Shown here: positions 26,015-38,000 of the stretch, piece by piece
How positions within the stretch are numbered: the first letter of the stretch is position 1
Layout of the letters: every line of letters begins with the position of its first letter
Assembly: GCF_030867095.1 (NCBI RefSeq)
Contig: NC_081824.1
Location: forward strand, 350,398,203 to 350,462,202
DNA length: 64,000 bases
Direction of reading: 5' to 3'
Source: Alligator mississippiensis
Lineage: Eukaryota > Chordata > Crocodylia > Alligatoridae
Position numbers and translations under genes: made by a program
The notes under the pieces: model-generated
Told to the model about the DNA's origin: nothing
Databases searched by the model: none
Seen by the model: only the letters and a program-made list of their open reading frames with translations

Positions 26015-29000
26015 GGGGGGGTTGTGGGGGCAGGGTGTGGCCGTGTGAGGTTTGTGAGGTGTGACCCCCTTCACACATTCCCCCCCATGACTCAAGGCAG
26101 CAGCAGCAGGCAGGAGCCCTCGGGGCACTTGTGGCCCATGAAGAAGGTGTTGCCACCCAGCAGCACATGGCTCTGGCCAGAGCTGCACATGGCAGCAAGG
26201 AGCACAGCCAGGCCGGCCCGCCCCTATCGCATGGGGCTCTCCATAGTGCACGTGCATGTGCCACCATGGGAAGCCCCGCATGATGGAGCTGGCTGCCTTC
26301 CACGTTCCCTGCTGCCACGGAAGTACAGAATGAACTGCAGGTAACATTCTGTTTCAACATAAACGTCATACACACACAGAAGAGATCACCTTAGATCTAA
26401 CTGAATGTGACCCAATACATATTACTGAAATACTCAGTCCATAGCAAGAAAAATATACAGTCAGATACTTCCAGTCAGAACCAGTCTTCTTTTAGGGAGC
26501 CAAACAGAACATGGATAGAATTTAAATACCTTTATCCCTCAAAATGATTGAGCTTAATCCATTTAAACAATTTAGCATCTAGAATCAGCAGGCACATCCA
26601 TTTTAGCTTGAAAAGTTCCCCGGGCACATAGGCATAGGCTTCTGCACATGCTTGCAGACAGTTAATAACCTAGATGTTATTGGTTATTAACCTGTAATTC
26701 CCAACCAGGCTCTGTTGAGATCCAGCTCAAAACTTGGAGGTACCTAAATTTTACCATCTGCAGAGCATGCCTGACATTGACAACGGTTATTTCAGTATAA
26801 AGCACAGCACTGACTAACATTCATTCAGAAATACAAGTACAAATGCAAATACAATTCAGTAGTTGGTGAAATCTCCTGTCCCACAGACCAAATCTGGTCC
26901 ACAGAGCCATCTCATCTGGCCCATGGGTTGCCCCATGGGTCCAGAAATTTGGTGGGTAGAAGAGCTGTGGCAGCAGTAATTTCTTCTCCCCTTCTGACAA
27001 ATTTCTGGATCCCTGGGGAGCCCTGTGGGTGGGACAATGTGGCCCCACATGCTAGATCATGGCAATACATGGTCAGGCCAGCACACAGTCACCCTACAGC
27101 TGTATCCAATGAACAGCGTCAAGCCACCACACAGCCAGATAATACCTGTGAAATGACCCCACTCTGCACCCCTCTTCTGGCCCAGAGGGCCAGACAGGTG
27201 GAGCAACACTGGTCAAGTAGTTAGAGCACTTTCCCAGGAAGGAAGAAACCTGGTATTAAACTCTCCTTGTCTTGAAGGGACTCAGATCCATATTTCCTCC
27301 TTCTCACAAGAGTATCTTAAGACAGTATCTCCTCACTTCTCACAAGAGTATCCTGAATACCCAACTCTAAAATAACCTGAACAGACAATTGGATGGGCTT
27401 ATTTAGTCTAGAGACAAAGACTGAGACAGAATTTAATAGCAGCCTTCAACTGCCTGAAGTGGGGTTCAAAAGGGGACGGAGCTAAACTGTTCTCAGTAGT
27501 GGCAGATGACAGAACAAGGAGCAACAGTAGTTTAGGTTAGATGTTAGGAAGAATTTTCTTACTAGGAGGGTATTAAAACACTGGAACAGATTATCCAGAG
27601 AGGTTGTAGAATCTCCATCCTTGGAGGTTTTTAAGACCTTGCTAGACAAAGCTTTTGGTGGGATGATCTAGTTGGGGATGGTTCTGCCTTGAGCATGGGG
27701 TTAGACTAGATGACCTTCTGAGGTCCCTTCCAACCCTAAATGTCTATGATTCTATGATACCAGCCCCTCCTATTGAACCTGGGTGTCTCTTTAAGGAGAA
27801 ACATTCAGGTCTGTTAAGACAGCTCAGCTGTGGGTCATTTGCACAAAGAGGGAATGTCCTACTGGGAATTTTAAATGCTCTCAGAAGAGAAAGTAAGAGG
27901 AGGAGGAAGCAAACTCTAAAGAAAACTGTTTGTTATGAGAAGCCAGGCTGCTGTGGTGGGACCAGAGCAAGGGTCTGGAACAAGACAAAGAGATGTTGTT
28001 TTGCTTGTTTATTTTAAGACTGAACTTTACTTTGGAGCACTGGCTGAGGAGTTCCTCAGGGACGGACTTCTCTTATAAAGGCCAGCAGGTTAAAGGTTAC
28101 CAGGTAGAAAAAAGAGAAGGATTTGTATCCTAGAAGCAAACACATGTATAATCCCATGGCCCAGTAACAAAGGCACACCCCTGGGAGTGGGAAAATCCTG
28201 GGTTCTAATCCCTGCTGCCAAGATTTTATTTATTTATTTTTTAATCAATGACAGTCTAGTACAAAATATATAAAAAGTTTGGGCAGCAAAGATAGGAACC
28301 CAAGATCCTCTCTTCACTGGACTTCGCTTTAAAAGCCCTCGGTATTACAGAAACACCAGACAAAGCAAACACCAAGCAAGAGGCTATAAAAAACTATTTA
28401 AAAAATCGTTACCTTGCTGTCAAGATTCTTCATAGTTAACAAATCAAGAGTTTTAAGGGAATGGCCTGTTGGTGAAATAAAATAGAGGCAGACATGGATA
28501 CGAGTATCATGATAGCTGTACAAAGAGCGTTTGATTTTCAGTTCTTCCTGGAGGAAGGCCTCAAATTGTGCATCTATGTAATCCACTATTGGCTGGTAGC
28601 TGAAAAAAAAAAAAAAAAAATGAAATCATAGCAACCAAAGATTAATTTTTCTTAGGCAGGATTGAACTGAAAAGGAATTCACATTATATGGTTTTACATG
28701 CTATTGTGAATTCACATTAAATTGTTTTTTATGTGTATGTAAATATGAACAACACATGGAAGGCTAAAGTAGTCATGTATTAGAACAAAACATTAGCTGT
28801 AGGGATAAAAGTTACCAAATCACAGTTTATAAAAAACTACTCATAGCACAGTAAAAGTAACAGTTTTTCTAACTGCCACTGGTGATAAAAGGTAGGGTAC
28901 ATCAGTAGCAACCTACCGAAATCAAAATGTCATGATTTTTGTGGAAACCATGAAATTGGCATGTCCCCTGTAAAAAAGACACATGAAAACGTGCAAAAAA

Positions 29001-32000
29001 AAGCCAGCGAGGCAGGAAAAGAGGGATCTGCAAATAGAAAACAGCAGGGAGCCCTGGTGTCCTAAAGCACAGGGAGGAGAGAGAGAGAGATTTTCACGAC
29101 AGAGTGAGGTGCGTGTCCCCAACACCTCTGATTGGCCAAGGGGCCCCAAAAGTCCCACCCCTCCCCAGATACTGACAGACAGCCATCTCTGTCAATCTCT
29201 GGGGAAGGATGGAACTTCTGGGTCCCCTCAGCTGGAGGCGTGGAGGGGGGTCTGCTGCGCTCCACCATGGCTAATGCTACTTAGTTCTTAAATAAATTAT
29301 TATTTAGATTGAAGGTGAAAGACAAAATTTGATGAAAATCAGTTCAATAGTTATGAATCTTAAAATAAACAAACCAAACTGATGGAAAAGATCAAAACCA
29401 AAGTGCTATCTTTTTAATACTGTATCTTCTAACTAGGATCTCAAACTAAGTATTCAGCAATTTAAAAATCCAGATAAGCTTGGTTTTTTTGGAATCTACA
29501 ATGCAACTTAAATTGTAAGAAAAATTAAGATTGTACACTAGGGGCTAGATCCTACGCCAAGTATTAGGTGCCTAAACAGGTTCCTACTGCACCCTGCATA
29601 AGTCCCTGAAAAATGTTAAAATACTATGTTTTGTAATATGCCACCACTTTAGCCTTTAAACTCAAGCAGAATGAAATAATGACCACACTGATTAGGTCTG
29701 GCATAAAATCAGGCTCTGTATGTGGTGGTATAATTTGGTATCTGTATGAGTATTTAAAAAATTCCCTTCAAAAACCAAAAATTAATTACTATATTTTATT
29801 GAAATAGTTTGTGAAAGACTATATTATAGAAGTCATGAACACAAGAAGCGCATCCAAACAAGCGTACATGTGTGTTTTCCCCAGGACAAACAGCAGCAGC
29901 ATATAGTTGTGTTGCTGCTACTTGTCCCCAGGAAATGCCAATGCATGTGCGCTCTGGTGCATGGCAAGTTGCCCCACGTGGAGTAGGGGAGGCTAAGGTC
30001 AGTCACCTGGGCTGGCCCCAGCAGCCTTTCCTGGGGTCCTTGGGCTCCAAAGGTGGTGATCCAGGCATGCAGAGCCTGGCTGGCAGCTGGAGTATGGCTC
30101 TAGCCAGCCAGGCTCTGGCTTTGGGCAGCACATGTTGCCACCGCATGCACCATCCTGCTTTTTTCTGCCGTGGGTTTTTTTGACACTGGGATCTCCCAGT
30201 GTCAAAAAAATCTGCCATGCTGCAAATTAGCAGCATGGCAAATGCCTGTATGTCTAGCGCATATGTTTGTGATGCTGCAGACAGGTCTACAGTGCCACAA
30301 ACTGCACATGCACACTCGTTTGGATGCACCCAAGGGGCAGAGTTAAAGTTGATTTCTCAAATGACTTCCTTAGCAAAAAGGAAACATATGCCACTAATTG
30401 TGTAGAAAAAAAATGTATTAAACAAATACCTGGAATATATACATAGTTTAATAAAAAATAAGGCACACATGTCTAAGCTAGAAAGTTACCTTGCAGTTTA
30501 TACCAAAACCATTTTTTAATCATTGAACTCTTATCAAAAAAGACAAACTCACCTATCTTCTTTGTTAATCTGATCACCAAATCCCACTGTATTCACAATG
30601 GTTAATTTCAACCGAACATTGCTTTCATGGAGATCATAGGTTTGAGCTTTAAGTCTTACATTCGGTTGAAAATGGTTGGCTACACGATCATCAAAATGCG
30701 TGTTAAACAAAGTATCTATCAAGGTTGATTTTCCAATTCCAGTCTCCCCTAAAATTGAGAGAGAGAAATAAAAGGAAAAAAGTATTCATTTGCATATATT
30801 GGTACAAGGCATAAATATTTTTTAGCTATTACTTTTTTAGCTAACTTACAAGGAAGTTAAAGAGGTCATGAGTAAGTCCAGTTCTCTGAACATATATGTC
30901 TGAATTCCTATTTTTGATTCTTAGAAGCACCAACAAATGTATTTTGTACAAAGAACAACTACCAGTGCCTCTTAGTACCATTCTAGAAAGTACCATCTAC
31001 TACCATCTAGAACAGGGCTGTCCAAATGGCAGCGCATGAGCCACATACAGCCTGCAAATGTTTAAATCAGAACATGCAAAGTCAGAACTTCTGTGACGGG
31101 GCAAGCAGTAGTGGTGTTAACCTCTGCACCTGCTAGCAGCTTTCTGTCAATAGGGCTAGAACCCAGGGGCTAACACCACTCACCCGCCACAGAATTTCCA
31201 GTTAGAGATCCCCAATGGGGATGCCTTGGGGCAGAATGAGCAGCACCAGCGTTAACCCCATGGGTGCTGGTCATTCCACTGCTAAATTTCCAGGTTGAGA
31301 TCTCTAACTTTCAGAGATAGGACAAGCAGTGGTAGTGAGATCAGCACAGCTGCCTCTTGCCTCAATGCCACAGGTGGGTCATCCATCCATCCATCCCCCC
31401 CCCCCCAAATAAGCTAGACAGGCCTGCTCTAAAACATTGCCTTCAATTTCTGGACAAGTACAGCTAAAATGAAATGACCATTCAAAGACATTAAAGAATC
31501 TGTATGACCTTTGCTAATTAATACTTCCAAGGACAAAAACCTAGAGTTATACAGGAGTTCCTTTCCTGTCTCGCATCAGTATCTTGAGTTCCAAAAACAG
31601 GATTTCAGTCTTACAAACAAAGAAAAAGGTTGTTTGGCAAGGTAAAATGTCTATGTAGGTCTAATAGGGCAGTTTAGGACATAACTACACAATGTCAGCA
31701 AAGTACAGGATAAAAAAAATGGGTGAGTACTTATCTATAAAAAAAACTTATTTCATTAAGTCACTATTAAACCACAACTATCCAATTTCATTATTTTACA
31801 CACATTTTTAAGTCAACTATTCCATGCAGGGAGGGAGAAGGTATAATATACCACTACACCAGCTAAAACAGGGAGAAAATAAGGGACAATTAAGGGATGG
31901 GATAGATTATCTAATATTCTTGGTCAGCGCAATATTAGCCTTAAGGAAGATGCACGCCCTGTTTACAGGACATCATTACCTTAAAAAGCTGCATGTTTGG

Positions 32001-35000
32001 CTGTGCAGACACAGAATTCAAAGTGGAATTGGACTCGAGACACCCCTCAGAAAACACCAGCACTTAGTTTTCACCTGTTTTGACTACCGAAAAATAGTAT
32101 AGCTATTCTTCTGCTGCAAAGAACCCAGAAAGACCACAACAGGTCAGAATGTTTTTAAATCTACGAATTCCTGTTTGAAATCTCTGGGTTGCCCTTGTCA
32201 ATTATGTTTGCACCTTTAACAGTACTAACATTACCTGGTTTCCTGAAGTACCCTTGAAAGGATCTCAAAGCACCTCAGGGTGCCGTGGTACCTTGGTTGA
32301 GAATAACTGCCACAGATGTAGGGCACAAATTTTAAAGAATTCTCAAAGCCACCTCTGAATCAATGCTTAAGACCTTCTCACCATAATTTCTCATGCTATC
32401 TTTGACAGCGCCAAACATTATGGAAAAACAACTCCAGGATGATTGTGTAAAGAGAAGAGGGAATTATGATTAATTTATTATTAATCCTAAAGGAGAAAAA
32501 GCCTTGGGAATTTATTTGGATTAATATTGCAGTCACTTCCTAATAAAGGCTAATAAAATAAAAATAAAATACTCCCTCAGTACCAGGAAATAGTATATGG
32601 TTAAATCCTTAATGCTCACTTCTATCAATAATAAAAATAAATGTATATTACTTACCAATACAAAGAATGTTGAAGCAGAAGCCTTGGTTGATGGATTTGT
32701 TAACCAGTTGATCTGGTGAACTATCAAAACCAACATGGCCAGTCAAAGATAAAGATCGACAGCTCTCCTTTTGCTACAAAAAAATTTTTTGATTAATTTA
32801 AGAAAATGTGTTGCAAAATAATTGGCAGTAGTAATCAAATAGAACTGTTAGCAAACTACAACTTGTCCTTTAGAAGTGGAAAACAGTTCAAGAAAGCATT
32901 AACAGTTGGCAAAATCTAGAGTTGAACAAGAATAAAAAGTGTCAATCCATTTATTAAATATTAGTGTAGCCAGATAACCTACCAACAAAATCTCTCAAGT
33001 GAATGGAACCACTCACATGCTTAAAGCCAAGCACATTCTTTGCACAATCAGGACATAAGCAGCAAATACACTACGGTAGGAGTATCACTTACTTGCACTA
33101 GAGGTGCATTGATATATCTGTCGGATATCAGATCAACACCAATATAAAGAAAATTGATTGCATCAGAAATCAGCCTGATGGGGCCAATAGTCTGGCCAAT
33201 AAATACCTGTGTGCGCGCGCAGCTGCAGCACAGCACAGCACGCACGCAGCGAGGAGCACAGCCTGGCAGCTTGGAGAGCTGCGTGCAGCTGGTAAGGCTG
33301 TTGTGGTAGAAGGGGAGGGGGCGCAAATCAATGTCCCCTGCAGTGAGGAAGTGGGGCAGGCGTTGAGGCAGGGTGCAGTACAGAGCCGCGGGTCATCTGG
33401 GGGGCACAGGGCAGGGCTCCTGCTGCTGCACACACCCCAGGAGGGTATGGAGGGGTGTCCCCAGAGCTGCGTGAGGGGAGGAGAGTGGGCTGCAGCTGTG
33501 GGCTGGGGCTGCACCACGCTCTTCCTGGCACGTGGGGGAGGGGTGGGGGTTTAGGCCAGGGCAGCGCTGGGAGGGGGGACTATGGCAAACTTTGGTGTGG
33601 CTGTAGCCCCCGCAAAGCACCCTTCCCAGCACCGCTGCCACCCACCCCACGCCCAGCCCCCACCAGGAAGAGTCCAGCACCACCCCTCAGCAACCACCCT
33701 GCCCCATGCAGATCTGGGGGGGCACATACACCCCCGCCCCCCCCCCCCCCGTGTTCTCCTGGGGTGTCCCCAGCGGCAGGAACTCCCCCCCATAGCCCTG
33801 GGATGAGCTGCAGCTCCGTTCTGTGCCCCACCCCAGCTGGGCAGCCCCTGCCCCAGCCCCACTCCCTCCCTTACCACAGGGGCCTTGATCTGCCCCCCCA
33901 CGCCCCTCTTCTGCCCCCTCCCTTTCCACCACAACAGACTTACCAGCTGCATGCAGCTGTATTGGAAATCAGATCAGTATTGGCCAATATGCCTCCTTAA
34001 ATATCAGCTATCCGTATCGGCCCCCAAAATCTCCATCGGTTCACCCCTAATTTGCACCCCCCTCTCCCTCAGGTCAGATTCTGACTACTTGGCTCCTTGC
34101 CGGTTGGGCTCGGTCCCATCTCCAGAGGCAGGACAAGTGGCAGCAGTGGTGCTGTGTTGGCTCAGAGAACCGCAGGCATTAATGCAGCCAAGCTCTCCCT
34201 ACCCCCAAATTCCTAGCCCTTCTGCACCAGATCCAGCCAGAAGACTACATGTTTTGCACTCCCAATACTAGGCTAATCGAAATGGAAGCCTGTGAATAAA
34301 GGAAGGCCCCAACTGATTTAACCCTTAAGGGGAAGGCCATGAGAAAGTAGAAGAAACAGCAAGATTCAAAATAAAGCTGGTACTCAAGCACCAGCAGCCC
34401 TTTAAAATTCCTGGTGAACTGATAAGGTGGTAGAGACCACCCGATCAGCCCCTGCCACTGCTGCCACTATTGGTGACTGGTAGCAACAGCTGAGGGGGCT
34501 GCCTGCAAGCCAGTCCCTGCAAGGCTCCCTGACGGGACAAGCCAGTTGCTCTCCTTCCATCCCACCCTCCCACTTGAACAGGGCAGGAGGGAGACCAGAG
34601 CACTGCAGGCATATACAGAGGGAGAAAATATTATTTGTGAGGGATGAGTGTATGTTTCAGCATGAGAACTACAACTCCCATCATGTTCTGTGCAGTGTGA
34701 CACATGCACGGTTAGCCTCTTCTTCCTTAGGCTCACGGAGCTGCCCGCGTGTGGGGCGCTGGCCATGATGAACACCAAAGTCGCACCCTGGTGCTGCTGC
34801 TGCAATTAGTTTGGGAGGCCTAAGCTCCCACAAGCCCCAGCCTTCCACTGCCTATAGGGTAGTGGGGAGTGGAGAGACCTTTCCAGTCATTAAACACGTC
34901 ACAGTAGTCACAGTAGAGCTTCCTGCAACACAGCTGCTGCTATTTGAAACAGTAACTTCTTTGCCATACATCTGCTATTTTTGGGGCAGATCAGCCATTT

Positions 35001-38000
35001 TTTAGTGTGACAAAGGGCATGAATTTGTGGAAAATATCAGCTATGGCACAACAGATGGTAACATCTGCCTCAGCCCTACAAGGCTGTCTGTTGTCCTATG
35101 TGAAAGATGCTAGCAATCTCAGTATATAACTAGGGGTGCACCGATTAAAAAAATTTTGGCCAATAGTGATGGCCAATTATTAACCAGCCATATCAGCTGA
35201 TACCGATCTGATAGCCAATATGCAGCCCAGCAGCTTGGAGAGCAGCTCCCTGCCAGTTAGTTGGTGGGGGGAAGGGGCATGGGGAAAGGAAGGGGCGTGG
35301 GGGATGCAGATTAAGGCCCCCACAGTGAGGGAGGGGGCAGGCGCTGCCCAGGCAGGGCAGCCCCCAGGGGAGGTGTGGGGGGCATGTGTCCCTCCCAAAT
35401 TTGTGCACAGGACAAGGGCAGGATCAGGGCCAGGAGCTGTGCTGGCCTCTTCCTGGCAAGGGGCTGGGCCAAGGCTGCCCTTGGGGTGGGTGGTGGCGGC
35501 ACTGGGAGGGGTGGTTACAGGGGGCTACAGGAAATTTTGGGGTGGCCACCCCTCCCAGCACCGCTGCTGCCACCTGCCCTGTCCCCGCCTGCCCCAAATA
35601 CACCCTGGCCCAGCCCCCACTGCCGGGAAGAGGCTGGCACAGCCCCTAGCCCTGAGGCCACAACTGGTAGCCCGCCTTTGCCCTGCACACAAATCCAGGG
35701 AGGCATATGCCCCCCATGCCTCACCTGGGGATGCGCGTAATAGCGGGGAGCTGCATACCCTCCCCACCCCCGCGGCTCCTGGACAAGCTGCTCGTGGCAC
35801 CACCCTGCTCCCAGTGGGGTCACATTCACCACACCAGCTGGGCAGAGCTAGTGGTTGCCTGGCCCCACTCACTCCCTTACCATGGGGCCTCAATCTACCC
35901 CCCCCATGCCCCTTTCTCCCTCCTAGACTTACTGGCCAGACACTGCTCTCCAAGCTGCCGGGCTGCATTCCGGGCCACATGTATGCTGCAGCTGTGTGCA
36001 TGTATGCGTCATTTATCGGTAACATTATCAGCCAAAAAAAGCCAATTGCCAAAATCATTAAATAATGTTCCTTTTATCGGTACTGATGTAATATGGACCA
36101 ATATATCGGTACACCTTAATGTATAAACCGTCTGTGAGAACATGCTGACAAATTACATCAACTGACATCCTTCTGGCAGTCTCAGCAGAGGCCAATAACT
36201 GACAGACAAGCAAAATAGTAGTAGGTAACCATCAATCCTTACAGATCATGGGGTATTCATGAGAGGTAACCACACACACATACACCTAGGCAGGAGTAGG
36301 GAAGAGTGGAGGCTGCCCAGACTTTCCATCCCCTTTTAGACCATTGATACAGCATCCAAAGGCCAGATTGAGTCTAGACATTCAGTGCCCCAATGGCTGT
36401 AGTTTTATGCACGCATCCAGGAATCGAACCCAAGTCACCTACATAACAGACAAAGATTCTATCACTGAACTGCAACAGCAGGTTAAACAGGTAGTAAACT
36501 ATCAAGTAACCATTAGAGAGACAATCTATCTATGTCAGGATTAAAACCCATTAGCAGAGCAGTGTGGCATAAATTGCTACTACAGCTCTATTTACAGTGC
36601 ATACCCCATGTAAAAAGAGAGGGTTAATGTTCACAGATGTAGACTAGAACCTATCACTTAAAAAAAATCCAAACTATAAATTTAGCTTCCAAGTTTGTTA
36701 GTAAATAGAATATAACTTTTTCTTCTAGTGTTATATTGGTTCTGTAACACTGAAAATTAGACAAAAACAAAATCAGTGTGAAACAGATAGTGGCAATGAG
36801 AAATAGTAAATATATGTAGTAACAGGAAGCCTCATTATGCTTAAGTTCCTAAATATAAACATACTTTACTACACACAAAATCCTGACTATGGCTGAAGTC
36901 CATATCAAAAGGCCAGCTTGGTTAATATCTTTTGTGTTCTTGAACCTCTGCCAAAGAGGCTACTTGTGACTGTTTTGATCAGGAAACTGCATCACTCAAC
37001 CTCTGCCAGAGATATTTATAACATTTTCAAAATTTCCACAGATATGCAAGTTCTTAAAACAAGAAGCAAACCAAAGGATGTCACTATATAGGTAAAAGCA
37101 ACTTAATAAATTTTCTTGTCTTTCAGCACATAAAACTCATGAATAAAAGTAAGGTTAGAGTTTCTATAATATTTATAAATCCACAAAGTACACAAGTACA
37201 ACTAGAGGTGCACCAATACATTGGTCCCATATCGGATCAGCATGGATATAAGGAAAATTGACTGCATCAGCAATGGGCTTTTTTTGGCTGATGTGGCCGA
37301 TAATGTTGCCAATAAATGCCCTGTGCATGCACACAGCCACAGCACAGAACTCAAGCAGCCAGGAGCACAGCCTGGCAGCGAGGTAAATCTGTTGTGAGGG
37401 AAAGGGAGTGGGGGGCAGGGGGGGAGGAGAGAGTGGGGCAGATCAAGTCCCCTGTAGTGAGGAAGGGAGTGGGGTAGGGGCAGGGGCAGGCACTGCATAG
37501 TTAGGGCAGGGCATGGAACAGAGCTGCAAGCAGCTCATCCAGGGGGTATGGGGAGGAGGGCGGCTTCTGCTGCTGGACACACCCTGGGAGGGCATGGGGG
37601 GGTGTGCTTCCAGATGTGCATGGGGCAAGGGCAGCTTGCCGCTGTGGGCTGGGGCCAGGGCAGTGCCAGGCTCGTCCCGGTGGGGGGCTGGGACAGGGCT
37701 ATGCTCGGGGAGGGAAGCAAGGGTGCTGGGAGAGAAGTTCAGGGGTCTATCGTAAATTTTGGGGTGGCTACTGCCCCCCCCATAGCCCCTTCCCAGCACC
37801 ACCGCTGCTCACCCCCTGTGCAGCCCCAGCCCAGCCCCCCACCAGGAAAAGCCTGGCACCACCCTGACCCCAGCCCACAGTGGCAGACCGCCCTCACCCT
37901 GCATGCCCCATCATGCCTTCCCAGGGCACATGCAGCGGCAGGAGCCACCCCCCACCCTAGATGAGCCGCTCGTGGCTCCATCCCCCACTCCGCCTCAGCT

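Larger units (their letters stand above)
21645..28412 (-). other. SEPTIN10: SEPTIN10 intron 4
   Basis: A 6.8-kb intron with donor GTAACG and acceptor TTAATAG. It holds a GA microsatellite (22311-22345), a TG microsatellite (25979-26010), a CR1 3' end (27420-27760) and tRNA-like SINE fragments near 27210 and 28150. About 22400-25500 shows nothing identifiable. Confidence 0.85.
28600..30552 (-). other. SEPTIN10: SEPTIN10 intron 3
   Basis: Bounded by the donor GTGAGT at 30552 and the poly-T plus CAG acceptor ending at 28600. A ~480-bp inverted-terminal-repeat element occupies about 29848-30331; the remainder is unassigned. Confidence 0.9.

Noticed and set aside
31380..31406. CATC units and poly-C run as an independent microsatellite locus
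   Set aside because: It is internal to the hAT-like element at 31013-31426 and too short to list separately.
35220..36065. 281-codon open frame on the plus strand
   Set aside because: It lies wholly inside the GC-rich hAT-like copy 2. Equivalent frames occur on both strands of copies 1 and 3, with Pro/Gly/Ala-rich composition and no domain.
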